Positions 1 through 8,307 of a DNA stretch of 45,820 bases are shown piece by piece. The notes under the pieces are model-generated. The model was not told where the DNA came from, searched no databases, and saw nothing but the letters and a program-made list of their open reading frames with translations. Source of the DNA: Selenomonadaceae bacterium (GTDB lineage Bacteria; Bacillota; Negativicutes; Selenomonadales; Selenomonadaceae); assembly GCA_017518105.1 (NCBI GenBank), contig JAFWWC010000014.1, positions 1 through 45,820 on the forward strand, written 5' to 3'. The first letter of the stretch is position 1; the number at the start of each line of letters is the position of its first letter. Made by a program: the position numbers and the translations under genes.

Positions 1-87
1 GGGCAGCAAATCACGCAGGAAGAGGCTCGTCAGCATGCAATGAACGTCACAGGGCACTATATGAGCGAATCTGATTGGAAATGGTAA
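1..87 (+). CDS. C-terminal tail of an unknown protein (partial)
   Basis: An open frame enters from the left edge and ends with TAA at 85-87, giving 28 residues that finish ...HYMSESDWKW. It is followed within 20 bases by a hairpin with a T-run, as expected for the end of a real gene. Too little is present to name a family. The acidic, aromatic end suggests a soluble tail. Confidence 0.5.
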   Translation, partial: GQQITQEEARQHAMNVTGHYMSESDWKW

Positions 88-105
88 AAAAATCGTCACG
101 GCAGT

Positions 106-141
106 AAAAAAAGCCCTTCGGCTAGTGTCGAGGGGTTTTTT
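106..141. terminator. bidirectional terminator between two convergent genes
   Basis: Arms CCCTTCG (114-120) and CGAGGGG (129-135) pair with one G-T wobble, flanked by an A-run on the left and a T-run on the right. It can serve both the plus-strand gene ending at 87 and rbgA, which ends at 140 on the minus strand. Confidence 0.75.
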
Positions 142-976
142 AATCTAGGAAGACTTTTCCGAGTTTACCGGCGCGAAAATCGGTTAAAATCAATTTCAAA
201 GCCTTATCGGTGTCGATAACGCCGCCTTTTTTAATGCAACCGCGTTTGAGAGCGATTTTATTTAAAAGTTGGTGTCCGTCAGTCGAAAGTTCGATTTTAT
301 AGCGTTCGATTAAACCGTTAGGGAATTTCGCGGCTAAAGTCTCCAAAAGTTTGCAAACGGTAGGTTCGAGGTCGTGAATTTCATCGCTGATAGCATAAAT
401 CCACGATAATTTAAGTGCCACGTCAGGATTATCGAACTTAGGATATAAAATGCCGGGCATATCGAGCAAATCAAGCCCGTCAGCGATTTTAATCCACTGT
501 TTAGCGCGAGTGACGCCGGGTTTATTCTCAATTTTAGTGTGATTCATGCCGGCGAGGCGATTAATCAGGGAAGATTTGCCGACATTAGGGATACCGACAA
601 TCATAACGCGAGCAGAACGGGGTTTTGCGCCGTGTTTAGTCAATTTGTGCGTTTTCGATTGAGCGAGCGACTTTGCAAGCGCGATTAGTTGTTTAATGCC
701 GGAACCTTTGACGGAATCGACAGCGACGGCGGGAAAATTATTATCGCGGAAGCTTTTAAGGGAATTTTCGACGTTAGCGGCGAGGTCAGCCTTATTTAGA
801 ACGATTAAGCGGGGTTTGTCGCCGATAAGTTCGTTTAGGAGCGGATTTTGACTGCTGATAGGTATTCGAGCGTCCAAAAGTTCAATCACGAGGTCGACGA
901 GCGATAAATTTTCTTCGATGAGGCGTTTAGCCTTTTGCATGTGCCCAGGGAACCAATTCAGCGTTGAATTTTGCAT
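140..976 (-). CDS. rbgA: ribosome biogenesis GTPase RbgA (YlqF)
   Basis: This is a 278-residue circularly permuted GTPase needed for late assembly of the 50S ribosomal subunit. The N-terminal NWFPGHM motif (residues 7-13) is the RbgA/YlqF hallmark. The G motifs come in permuted order: DARIP (35-39), G4 NKAD (61-64), G1 GIPNVGKS (128-135) and G3 DMPG (172-175). The C-terminal half is the RNA-binding helical domain. Length matches the family. The ATG start follows a GGATGG-type ribosome site. It is a single gene between two terminator hairpins, with no rnhB partner visible here. Confidence 0.95.
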   Translation of the reverse strand: MQNSTLNWFPGHMQKAKRLIEENLSLVDLVIELLDARIPISSQNPLLNELIGDKPRLIVLNKADLAANVENSLKSFRDNNFPAVAVDSVKGSGIKQLIALAKSLAQSKTHKLTKHGAKPRSARVMIVGIPNVGKSSLINRLAGMNHTKIENKPGVTRAKQWIKIADGLDLLDMPGILYPKFDNPDVALKLSWIYAISDEIHDLEPTVCKLLETLAAKFPNGLIERYKIELSTDGHQLLNKIALKRGCIKKGGVIDTDKALKLILTDFRAGKLGKVFLD

Positions 977-1010
977 AAAAGAATCACCATCCTATATTTT
1001 GAAGAAAAAA

Positions 1011-1040
1011 ACCCTTCGGCGTCGTGTCGGAGGGTTTTTT
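1011..1040 (-). terminator. terminator after the ABC transporter operon
   Basis: Arms ACCCTTCG (1011-1018) and CGGAGGGT (1028-1035) form an 8-bp stem with one wobble. It is flanked by A- and T-runs so it can work in both directions. It lies between the ATPase gene and rbgA, both on the minus strand. Confidence 0.75.
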
Positions 1041-1061
1041 CCATTGATTGAGCTAAAAATT

Positions 1062-2171
1062 TTACGCCAGCGAGAAATTTATCTTATTCAAGCCGCCGTC
1101 GTATTGGTGGGAATAATTTTTCGCTAGATTGTTTAAAATCGTTGCGCCGAGGTGTTCTTCGTCGAGTTCGTCGAAATTTTTATCTAAAGGATTGTACGAC
1201 TTGCCCGCGCAAGAAAATTCTATCGCGACACTGTTATCAACCTCGGCATAAGTCACGTCGAGGGAAATTTTAACGTCGTCGCCTTCACAAGCATTGGACA
1301 GCATCTCATAAATCAATTCTTCGCAACAGAGCTGGATACGATTAGTTCGGCGAGCCGATAGCCCGTACTTTTCCGCGAACGATTGAATGCCGCCCTGCAA
1401 CTTCATTAAGTCAAAGGCGCGTTCGGCAATCTCGTAGCTGAAATATTTTTGCTTGTGAATAAAGGCAATAGTCTTTGGGAGTTTCGGCGCGTCGAAAATC
1501 TCTGCGGGCGTGCCTTGCTCATAAATCACGCCGTCAGCGAAGAATAAAATCCGGTCGGAGACTTGGCGGGCAAAGTTCATCTCGTGCGTTACGATTAGCA
1601 TAGTCAAATCGCGTTTGGCAAGCATACGAATGACGGCAAGGACTTCGCCAACCATAGTCGGGTCGAGTGCGCTAGTCGGCTCGTCGAAGAGAATTACCTT
1701 CGGATTCATCATGAGGCAACGGCAGATTGCAATGCGCTGTTGTTGCCCGCCGGAAAGGAATTCGGGGTAAGCGTCCGCCTTTGAAGTCAAACCGACTTGA
1801 CCGAGTAAATCCAACGCCTTTTGCCGAGCCTCGTCTTTTGTCATGCCGAGAAGTTTAATCGGGGCGACAGTCAAATTTTCCATAACGTTCATATGCGTGA
1901 AGAGATTAAACCTCTGCCAGACCATGCCCATCTTGCGGCGAATCAAATCAATGTTGACGTTGGGGGCAGTGAGTTCTTCGCCGTCGATAAAGATTTGCCC
2001 GGCGTCAGGAGTCTCAAGAAGTTCCAAGCAACGCAGGAAGACGCTTTTGCCGCAACCAGAGCCGCCGATAATTGTAATGCGTTCGCCAGCCTCGACAGTC
2101 AAATCAATGCCGCGCAAGACCTCCAAAGCCCCGAAAGAAATTTTCAAGCCGCGAACCTCGATAATGCTCAT
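1062..2171 (-). CDS. amino-acid-type ABC ATPase fused to an RsbW-like ATPase domain
   Basis: Residues 1-240 are a polar amino acid uptake ABC ATPase (GlnQ/HisP type): Walker A GGSGCGKS (36-43), signature LSGGQQQR (139-146), Walker B ILFDEP (about 160-165) and switch histidine H196. The usual family length is about 240-250, but this protein has 369 residues. Residues from about 250 resemble a GHKL/HATPase_c domain of the anti-sigma kinase type: [14 protein letters not shown] resembles an N-box, followed by a YNPLD segment and [10 protein letters not shown]. It starts at ATG behind AGGAGGCGG and overlaps the permease stop by four bases (ATGA), so translation is coupled. The ATPase assignment is firm; the C-terminal domain is a motif-based inference. 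Confidence 0.88.
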   Translation of the reverse strand: MSIIEVRGLKISFGALEVLRGIDLTVEAGERITIIGGSGCGKSVFLRCLELLETPDAGQIFIDGEELTAPNVNIDLIRRKMGMVWQRFNLFTHMNVMENLTVAPIKLLGMTKDEARQKALDLLGQVGLTSKADAYPEFLSGGQQQRIAICRCLMMNPKVILFDEPTSALDPTMVGEVLAVIRMLAKRDLTMLIVTHEMNFARQVSDRILFFADGVIYEQGTPAEIFDAPKLPKTIAFIHKQKYFSYEIAERAFDLMKLQGGIQSFAEKYGLSARRTNRIQLCCEELIYEMLSNACEGDDVKISLDVTYAEVDNSVAIEFSCAGKSYNPLDKNFDELDEEHLGATILNNLAKNYSHQYDGGLNKINFSLA

Positions 2172-2830
2172 TGCGTCCGCCTCCTGTCAGTCCAATGGAA
2201 GATTCCGTAGACGAGATACGATAGCGCGAGATAAATAATCATGCCGCCAATAATCGTAATCATGGGTTGCATCGTGCGCGAAGCAATGTTGTTGATGACG
2301 CGGGTTAGGTCGGTTATCGTGACGTAGCCAACGACGCTTGTCCACTGAATCAGATTGACGACGGTCGATTGATAGACGGGCTTGGCAATGCGCACGAGTT
2401 GCGGGAAGGTCACGAGCTTGAAGGCTTGCCACTTAGAAAAGCCCAAAGTCCGAGCCGCTTCGACCTGTCCTTTGTCGAGTGCCATTAACGCCGAACGCAA
2501 GAGCTCCGCGACGTGCGCTGCCGTATGCATTGAAAAAGTTATCACCGCCACGAGGATTGGGCTTAAGCCCTGCCGAGCGAACACGCCATAGAACAGGAGC
2601 ATTAGCAACATAAGCACGGGCGAGCCGCGGATTATCGAGATGTAAACCTGCGCGACGATTTTGAGCGGCTTTATCTTCCCTAGGCGAAAAAAACACAGCA
2701 ACGAGCCAAGAACCGTTCCGAGCAAGAGCGACAGGGCGGAGATTTGCACCGTCACCCACAGCCCGTTTAGGATTGTCAGCCAGCCGCCGTCCTTTAAAAA
2801 GATTTTGTAAAGTAAATCTGCGAACTCCAT
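2168..2830 (-). CDS. polar amino acid ABC transporter permease
   Basis: Inner-membrane permease of the HisM/GlnP family, about 220 residues. Several hydrophobic segments are visible, and the EAA loop [25 protein letters not shown] region that docks the ATPase is clear. I chose ATG at 2830, five bases after the binding-protein stop, with a purine-rich AAAGAGA upstream; a TTG at 2854 would add eight residues and overlap the upstream gene. It is the only permease for four adjacent binding proteins and one ATPase, so it probably works as a homodimer. Substrate cannot be deduced. Confidence 0.93.
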   Translation of the reverse strand: MEFADLLYKIFLKDGGWLTILNGLWVTVQISALSLLLGTVLGSLLCFFRLGKIKPLKIVAQVYISIIRGSPVLMLLMLLFYGVFARQGLSPILVAVITFSMHTAAHVAELLRSALMALDKGQVEAARTLGFSKWQAFKLVTFPQLVRIAKPVYQSTVVNLIQWTSVVGYVTITDLTRVINNIASRTMQPMITIIGGMIIYLALSYLVYGIFHWTDRRRTQ

Positions 2831-2834
2831 TTGA

Positions 2835-3689
2835 TTATTTCTCTTTGTCTGCAAAAGTCATGTGAACAATCTTATCCTTGAAGTAAGGATCCGTCAAAAT
2901 GACGCCGTTGGGTTTGTCGCTGTCTGTGGGGATAATCTCGCTGACGGGAACAATCGCCCAAAAGACAACGTCGACTTGCCCCGAAGTCAAAGCCGCCGCA
3001 CGTGCGCCGCTGTCTATCTGGATAATCTCAATGTTCTTCAACATGCGGTTGCCAATCTCGGCTAGGACTGCCGTATTAAAACCTTCGGGCTTGCCGTTCG
3101 TGCTCACGAAGTCCAAAGGCGGCAAGTCACCCGTCACGGCAACTTTAATCGTCGGTGCGCTTTCAAAGTACGGCAACTCAACTGCGGGCGGGTCGGTCTC
3201 GGCGTTTATGTCGGTTATGTATTCCTTCGTCAAGCGGTCAAGCGTGCCGTCCGATTGCATTTCCTTAATAATCCTGTTCAAGGAGTCTCTAAGCTTGGTC
3301 TCGTCGTCGCGCAAGGCAAAGCAGAACGAATCAATGAACTCCAGCGAATGATCCTTTAGCACCTGGTAGCGTTTGTCCTTAGCAATCATGTAGCGCGCCA
3401 CGCTCCGATAAGTGCTTATCTCGTCGATTTGCTTTGACTGCAACGCCATCTGCATTGCGTTCAGGTTGTCGAAGAAAACTGGCACGTGCGAAGAAATCTT
3501 AACATCGAGGGTCTCCTCAACCTTCTTCATGAACTCGCCAAAGCTTTCTTCGCTAGCATTCAGACGAGTTATCATGCCGATTTTAATCTTGTTCGCGTCG
3601 GCATCTTTCTTAGCATCGCCGCCTTGAGAGCCGCCGCAACCCGTCATCAATAGCGTTATCAGCATTAGCAACGCAAAAATCTTTTTCAT
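2835..3689 (-). CDS. substrate-binding lipoprotein 1 (SBP_bac_3-like, permuted)
   Basis: A 284-residue lipoprotein with a signal peptide ending in the lipobox LMTGC, so it should be anchored outside the membrane to feed the neighbouring permease. Segments typical of lobe 2 and the C-terminal helices of a type 3 binding protein (FDNLNAMQMAL..., DSFCFALRDDE, MQSDGTLDRLTKEYI) come first. The lobe 1 start (VAVTGDLPPLDFVSTNGKPEGFN) follows at about residue 180 and the protein ends just after DPYFKDKIVH. Total length equals one ordinary binding protein, so the order looks circularly permuted. It is closest to the permease and most divergent of the four paralogues. Confidence 0.88.
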   Translation of the reverse strand: MKKIFALLMLITLLMTGCGGSQGGDAKKDADANKIKIGMITRLNASEESFGEFMKKVEETLDVKISSHVPVFFDNLNAMQMALQSKQIDEISTYRSVARYMIAKDKRYQVLKDHSLEFIDSFCFALRDDETKLRDSLNRIIKEMQSDGTLDRLTKEYITDINAETDPPAVELPYFESAPTIKVAVTGDLPPLDFVSTNGKPEGFNTAVLAEIGNRMLKNIEIIQIDSGARAAALTSGQVDVVFWAIVPVSEIIPTDSDKPNGVILTDPYFKDKIVHMTFADKEK

Positions 3690-3698
3690 AGTGTCACC

Positions 3699-4583
3699 TT
3701 ACTTTTTAAGTTTGAGATGCTCAATGTTGTCTTTGAAGTACGGATTGCTAAGCTCGACGCCTTCGGGTTTGTCAATGTCGGCGGGAACCTTACTGACGGT
3801 CGGGACGACAACCCAGAAGATAACGTCGATTTGCCCGGAACTCAAAGCCGCCGCACGTGCGCCGCTGTCAATGTCTACGATTTCGATATTCTTGCCCGAA
3901 CGTTTAGCGACTTCGGCAAGCAGGGCGGTATTGAACCCAGCAGCTTTACCGTCCGCGCTCACATAGTCAAGCGGCGGAAGGTCGCCCGTCACACCAACTT
4001 TAATCGTCTGTGCGCCGTCGGTCATTGGAATTTCAATCGCGGGCGGAGCCGTTCCCTTATCAACGTCGGTGATGTATTCCTTAGCGAGCTTATCAAGGGA
4101 GCCGTCAGCCTTCATCGCGTCAAGAGCTTTGTCGAGGTCGGCTTTCAACGCGGCGTCATCTTTGCGCACGGCGAAGCAGAAGGTATCGGAAAGATTCTTC
4201 AGCGTCAGGTCGCTTACTTTCTCGTATTTGTCGTTGTTGGCGATAACGTAATCTGCAACGCTGGTATAAAGGCTTATCTGGTCGACGCTACCCGACTCGA
4301 TACCCATTTGCATGAGCTTTAGGTTGTCGTAGTAAGTGACCGTGAAATTGGTAAGCGGAACATTGGACTCTTCCTCGACCATTTTTAAAATCTCGTCCAT
4401 TTTCTGTTCGGTGACGTTGAGATGAGAAATCATGCCGAGCTTAACATTGCCCGTGGAAGCCGCCGGTTTATCGCCAGTGTCAGCAGGTTTATCGGCAGGC
4501 TTATCGCCGCCGCCGCAACCCGTAAACAACGCGCCCGCCACCAAGCAGGACAACAGAACCTTAGCAATCTTCTTTAGTTTCAT
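3699..4583 (-). CDS. substrate-binding lipoprotein 2 (SBP_bac_3-like, permuted)
   Basis: A 294-residue paralogue of the flanking genes. Signal peptide with lipobox LFTGC, then a short Gly/Asp/Lys/Pro-rich linker (repeated KPAD) before the domain. It has the same permuted order: LGMISHLN, YYDNLKLMQMGIESG, FCFAVRKDD, MKADGSLDKLAKEYI, then VGVTGDLPPLDYVSADG, SGARAAALSSGQIDVIFW and a NPYFKDN end. Start ATG follows TTGGAGGTC. The arginine that holds the ligand carboxylate in HisJ-type proteins (in a T-x-x-R segment before the FS-PY motif) is not visible, so the ligand may not be a simple amino acid. Confidence 0.88.
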   Translation of the reverse strand: MKLKKIAKVLLSCLVAGALFTGCGGGDKPADKPADTGDKPAASTGNVKLGMISHLNVTEQKMDEILKMVEEESNVPLTNFTVTYYDNLKLMQMGIESGSVDQISLYTSVADYVIANNDKYEKVSDLTLKNLSDTFCFAVRKDDAALKADLDKALDAMKADGSLDKLAKEYITDVDKGTAPPAIEIPMTDGAQTIKVGVTGDLPPLDYVSADGKAAGFNTALLAEVAKRSGKNIEIVDIDSGARAAALSSGQIDVIFWVVVPTVSKVPADIDKPEGVELSNPYFKDNIEHLKLKK

Positions 4584-4599
4584 TTATAAGACCTCCAAT

Positions 4600-5463
4600 T
4601 TATTTATTAGCTTTGAGTTTGATAACGGCAACATCATCTTTGAAGTAAGGCTTGCTTAGCTCCAGACCTTCGGGCTTGTCTAGGTCAATGGGCAGGTCGT
4701 TTCCTAAGGGCACGATAACCCAAAAGACCACATCAATCAGTTTGGAGTTCAAAGCCGCCGCACGTGCGCCGCCCTCTATCTGGACAATCTCGACGTTCCT
4801 GCCGAGCCGCTTAGCAATTTCTGCGAGCATTGCGGTATTGAATCCTGCGGGCGTGTTATCGGACAGAATCAAATCGAGCGGTGGCAAGTCACCCGTCACA
4901 CCAACTTTAATCGTCTGTGCGCCTTCAGTCTTCGGAATATCGACTTTCGGCAGAGCTTGTCCCTTGTTGACGTTGGTAACGTAATCGTTGATTAGCTTGT
5001 CAAGGGAGCCGTCAGCCTTCATCTCGTCGATAACCTTGTTTAGGTCGTCCCTAAGTTGCGTTTCATCCTTGCGAACCGCGAAGCAGAAAGAGTCCGTGAT
5101 TTTATTCAACGCCTCGTTCGGGACGATTTCCATCTTGTCATTGTTCGCGACGACATAATTGGCTACGCTGTTGTAAGTGCTTATCGCTTCGATTTGCCCC
5201 GACTCAAGCCCCATTTGCATGGCGTTAAAGCTGTCATAGAACTTGGGCAAGTGCTTCGTGTCTTTGACGCCGATTTTTTCCGCGAACTGGTCAAGGACAC
5301 TACCCATATTTTTTTCGTTGGTGTTAAGGCGAGTCACCATACCGAGTTGAAGTTCGGCGGAAGAGAAGTTGTCATTCGGCTTATCTTTGTTCGCCTGTTG
5401 CTCGCCGCCGCAACCCGTCATCAGCAGAACCACCGCGCAGAGGGTCGCCAATAGCTTTTTCAT
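4600..5463 (-). CDS. substrate-binding lipoprotein 3 (SBP_bac_3-like, permuted)
   Basis: A 287-residue member of the same tandem family, with lipobox LMTGC. It shares the permuted order: LGMVTRLN, FYDSFNAMQMGLESG, SFCFAVRKDE, MKADGSLDKLINDYV, then VGVTGDLPPLDLILSDN, GGARAAALNSKLIDVVFW, SKPYFKDD. Two differences mark it: the loop has LDLILSDN where the others have LDYVSADG or LDFVSTNG, and GGARAA replaces SGARAA. These lie in what would be the ligand cleft, consistent with a changed ligand. SD GAGGTG precedes the ATG. Confidence 0.88.
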   Translation of the reverse strand: MKKLLATLCAVVLLMTGCGGEQQANKDKPNDNFSSAELQLGMVTRLNTNEKNMGSVLDQFAEKIGVKDTKHLPKFYDSFNAMQMGLESGQIEAISTYNSVANYVVANNDKMEIVPNEALNKITDSFCFAVRKDETQLRDDLNKVIDEMKADGSLDKLINDYVTNVNKGQALPKVDIPKTEGAQTIKVGVTGDLPPLDLILSDNTPAGFNTAMLAEIAKRLGRNVEIVQIEGGARAAALNSKLIDVVFWVIVPLGNDLPIDLDKPEGLELSKPYFKDDVAVIKLKANK

Positions 5464-5472
5464 AGGGGCACC

Positions 5473-6330
5473 TCATTTCTTAAGTTTTATATGAGCAATC
5501 TCATCTTGAAAGTAAGGTTCGCTTAGGGCAATGCCTTCGGGCTTGTCAATGTCTTTGGGCAGAATGTCGCCGTTGGGAACAACCGCCCAGAAGATAACGT
5601 CGATTTGTTCTGCCGATAGTGCCGCCGCACGTGCGCCGCTGTCTTTCTGGATAATCTCAATGTTCTTGTGGAGCCGCTTAGCAATCTCAGCAAGCAGGGC
5701 GGTATTGAATCCTGCGGCTTTACCGTCTGCACTCACATAATCGAGCGGCGGCAAGTCACCCGTCACACCAACTTTAATCATCTCTGCGCCGTCAAACTTT
5801 GGAAGGTCGATTGCGGGCGGAGCCTTGCCCTTGTCTACGTTTGTAATGTATTCCGTAATGAGCTTATCAAGTGAGCCGTCGGCTTTCATATCGTAGATAA
5901 CCTTGTTTAGGTCAGCCTCTAATACGTCGTCGTCTTTGTGCACGGCAAAGCAGAAATTATCCGCCAGCCCCTTAATCCAGTCGTCGTGGACGAGTTCGTA
6001 CTTATCGTTGTTGGCTATGAGATATTCGGCGACGCTTTTATACGTGCTGATAACGTCGACTTTGCCCGACTCGATACCCAACTGCATCAGGCTCAAGCTG
6101 TCAAAGAAAACCGGCACGTGATTAACGACCTTAGCGCGGCTCTTCTCTTGCACCTTGAATAGGTATTCTTCCATCTGTTGTTCGCTGGCGTTTAGGTGGC
6201 TTATCATGCCGAGCTTGATTATCGTTGCTTGCGAGGCGGGGTCTTTGTTTTCGGAGCTGTCAGACGAGCCGCAACCCGTCATTAGCAGACACGCCGCGCA
6301 AATTGTTGCCAATAATTTTTTTACTCTCAA
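5473..6330 (-). CDS. substrate-binding lipoprotein 4 (SBP_bac_3-like, permuted)
   Basis: A 285-residue lipoprotein (lipobox LMTGC), first of the four after mreB. The start is TTG at 6330 with GGGAGTG eight bases upstream. Order of blocks: LGMISHLN, FFDSLSLMQLGIESGKVDV, NFCFAVHKDD, MKADGSLDKLITEYI, then VGVTGDLPPLDYVSADG, SGARAAALSAEQIDVIFW, SEPYFQDE. It begins 15 bases after the mreB stop without a visible terminator, so it may be co-transcribed with mreB. Its nearest paralogue appears to be lipoprotein 2. Confidence 0.88.
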   Translation of the reverse strand: MRVKKLLATICAACLLMTGCGSSDSSENKDPASQATIIKLGMISHLNASEQQMEEYLFKVQEKSRAKVVNHVPVFFDSLSLMQLGIESGKVDVISTYKSVAEYLIANNDKYELVHDDWIKGLADNFCFAVHKDDDVLEADLNKVIYDMKADGSLDKLITEYITNVDKGKAPPAIDLPKFDGAEMIKVGVTGDLPPLDYVSADGKAAGFNTALLAEIAKRLHKNIEIIQKDSGARAAALSAEQIDVIFWAVVPNGDILPKDIDKPEGIALSEPYFQDEIAHIKLKK

Positions 6331-6345
6331 GAAAAGTTCACTCCC

Positions 6346-7338
6346 TTAATTTTTTTTGCCGTATTCAAGAGCCTTGCCCGTGCCAATCGCCACGCAAGAG
6401 AGCGGGTCATCAGCGAGCATGGCAGGGATATTCGTTTCCTTGCGAATCAAATCCGCCAAACCGTAAAGCATTGCGCCCCCGCCCGTCAAAACGATTCCAT
6501 GATCCATAATGTCAGAGGCGAGTTCAGGCGGCGTCCGTTCCAAAACATTTTTAACGCAAGTGACGATAGCTTCAACCGAATCATGCAAAGCCCCGGCTAT
6601 CTCGTCCGACTCGACGTTTATATTTTTCGGCAAGCCGCTGATAACGTCACGCCCGCGCACGCTTATAGTTTCTTTCCTTGCGCCGGGATACGCCGCCCCG
6701 ACCTTGACTTTGATATTTTCCGCCGTGCGCTCGCCAATCATCAGGCTATATTCCTTCTTGATATAAAATTCTATGTCGCTGTCGAACTTGTCGCCCGCCA
6801 CGCGCAAACTTTCGCCGCAGACAATCCCGCCTAAAGAGATAACCGCAACATCGCACGTGCCGCCTCCTATGTCAACGACCATTGAACCCATCGGCTCTGA
6901 AATGTCTATGCCCGCCCCCAACGCCGCCGCTATTGGTTCTTCGATAAGTTCCGTCCGTTTAGCTCCAGCTTGTTCGGCTGCCTCTTGCACGGCGCGTTTT
7001 TCCACGTCATTAACGCCCGTCGGCACGCATATCATAACCTTTGGACGGAATAGGAACGAACGCCCGATGACCTTTTCCAAGAAATGCCGAATCATGGATT
7101 CCGTCATCTCGTAATCGGCAATCACTCCATCGCGTAGCGGGCGAATGGCTACGATATTTCCCGGCGTTCTTCCAATCATATCTCGCGCCTCTTGCCCTAT
7201 CGCCAAAATTTTATCCGTGTCCTTGTCTACGGCGACGACCGACGGTTCACGCAAAACTATTCCCTTGCCTTTGACGTAGACCAAAATATTTGCCGTGCCC
7301 AAATCTATTCCGACGCTCATTGACATCCCAAAAAACAA
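6346..7338 (-). CDS. mreB: rod-shape protein MreB/Mbl
   Basis: Bacterial actin homologue that forms membrane-associated filaments and guides lateral cell-wall synthesis. After the N-terminal MFFGMSMS comes the phosphate-1 motif GIDLGTANILVY, then the ATPase core (VVDIGGGTCDVAVISLGG) and the adenosine motif (GIVLTGGGAMLYGL). The start is set at TTG 7338 because AAAGGAG lies eight bases upstream; this gives 330 residues, the normal MreB size. A more upstream ATG would add a non-MreB extension. It stands alone, without mreC and mreD, and leads into the binding-protein genes. A sigma-A-like promoter lies at 7392-7420. Confidence 0.95.
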   Translation of the reverse strand: MFFGMSMSVGIDLGTANILVYVKGKGIVLREPSVVAVDKDTDKILAIGQEARDMIGRTPGNIVAIRPLRDGVIADYEMTESMIRHFLEKVIGRSFLFRPKVMICVPTGVNDVEKRAVQEAAEQAGAKRTELIEEPIAAALGAGIDISEPMGSMVVDIGGGTCDVAVISLGGIVCGESLRVAGDKFDSDIEFYIKKEYSLMIGERTAENIKVKVGAAYPGARKETISVRGRDVISGLPKNINVESDEIAGALHDSVEAIVTCVKNVLERTPPELASDIMDHGIVLTGGGAMLYGLADLIRKETNIPAMLADDPLSCVAIGTGKALEYGKKN

Positions 7339-7391
7339 GTTGAAAACTCCTTTCTGCCAACGCGCAAAAAAAATCCTAAAAAACCGCCAGG

Positions 7392-7420
7392 ATTTTATCA
7401 CGCTTCATTTTTATTTACAA
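7392..7420 (-). promoter_or_regulatory. promoter of mreB
   Basis: On the minus strand TTGTAA (7420-7415), a 17-base spacer and TAAAAT (7397-7392) fit a vegetative promoter. It is divergent from the rpsF promoter 30 bases away. Confidence 0.6.
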
Positions 7421-7452
7421 GCGGAGGGGCGGCAATAAATTTTCCTCAAGGG

Positions 7453-7481
7453 TTGCTTAAAAAAATCTTCGGTGATATAAT
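7453..7481 (+). promoter_or_regulatory. promoter of rpsF-ssb-rpsR
   Basis: TTGCTT (7453-7458), a 17-base spacer and a perfect TATAAT (7476-7481) precede rpsF by about 75 bases. Confidence 0.75.
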
Positions 7482-7555
7482 TCCGCGCTGTTAAGCATGT
7501 TAATAAACTCTCTGCTCGTCGAAAGCGAGCCGAAGACCAAAGGGAGGTGCAAAAG

Positions 7556-7855
7556 TTGAGGAAGTACGAAGTTATCTTCATTATCCGTTCGATGGAGGAA
7601 GAGGCAACAGACGCTGTCATCGATAAGTTTGCAAAGCTCATCGCGGCTCAAGGTGGCACAATCACGAAGGAAGACCGCTGGGGTAAGCGTCGCCTTGCCT
7701 ACGAAATCAAAAAGCAAGAGGAAGGCTTCTACGTGCTGTTCTATGTGACGTGCGAGCCGGCGTGCGTTGCCGAATGCGATCGCGTCATGAAAATCACGGA
7801 CGAAATCTTAAAGCACATGATCGTTCGTTCTGACGAGAAAGAGGAGCAAGAATGA
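7556..7855 (+). CDS. rpsF: 30S ribosomal protein S6
   Basis: S6 binds 16S rRNA together with S18 in the platform of the small subunit. The start MRKYEVIFIIRS and the RWGKRRLAYEIKKQEEGFYVL segment are characteristic. TTG at 7556 is preferred: GGGAGG lies seven to eight bases upstream and gives the usual MRKYE start. A GTG at 7547 sits inside the Shine-Dalgarno. Length 99 residues with an acidic tail. It overlaps ssb by four bases, in the widespread rpsF-ssb-rpsR order. Confidence 0.96.
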   Translation: MRKYEVIFIIRSMEEEATDAVIDKFAKLIAAQGGTITKEDRWGKRRLAYEIKKQEEGFYVLFYVTCEPACVAECDRVMKITDEILKHMIVRSDEKEEQE

Positions 7856-8295
7856 ACAAGGTATTCTTAAGCGGCAACCTGACCCGCGACCCCGAAGTCC
7901 GCTACACGCAAGCAGGTAAGCCGTACGCTAGGATGGGTATCGCCGTTAATCGCCCCTACAGCAAGGAAAAGGTCACTGATTTTTTTAACTTGACGGCGTG
8001 GGATAAGACTGCTGAATTTTGCGGACGTTATTTGCACAAAGGCAGTCGCGTTCTCGTTGAAGGTCGCTTGCAAACGTCTAACTATGAGAATAAAGACGGC
8101 GTTAAGGTTAATGCGGTCGACATTACGGTCGACAACATCGAGTTCGCCGACAACAAACGCTCGACCAGCGGCGATGATAATAATTCCGCTCCTGCTAACA
8201 CCAGCTATCAAGAACGCCGCCAACCTGCTCCGCCGAAGAAAACTTACGACGACTTCGGCGGCGAACCCATTGACCCAGATGACACACCGTTTTAA
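7852..8295 (+). CDS. ssb: single-stranded DNA-binding protein
   Basis: A 147-residue SSB: N-terminal OB fold (MNKVFLSGNLTRDPEVRYT..., FFNLTAWDKTAEF, VLVEGRLQTSNYENKDG) up to about residue 105, then a Gln/Pro/Asp-rich disordered linker and the acidic tip DDTPF, which recruits repair and replication partners. The tip has Thr where DDIPF is usual. ATG overlaps the rpsF stop (ATGA), so translation is coupled. Housekeeping copy by context. Confidence 0.97.
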   Translation: MNKVFLSGNLTRDPEVRYTQAGKPYARMGIAVNRPYSKEKVTDFFNLTAWDKTAEFCGRYLHKGSRVLVEGRLQTSNYENKDGVKVNAVDITVDNIEFADNKRSTSGDDNNSAPANTSYQERRQPAPPKKTYDDFGGEPIDPDDTPF

Positions 8296-8307
8296 GGAGG
8301 ATTGAAG

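Noticed and set aside
3717..4322. Long plus-strand open frame antisense to binding lipoprotein 2
   Set aside because: It runs opposite a clear lipoprotein gene, lacks a ribosome site, and similar mirror frames occur opposite all four paralogues.
3699..5463. Direct repeats or CRISPR-like units in the binding-protein genes
   Set aside because: The shared stretches are the conserved SGARAAAL and VGVTGDLPP coding blocks of paralogous genes, not spaced repeats. No CRISPR array was seen anywhere.
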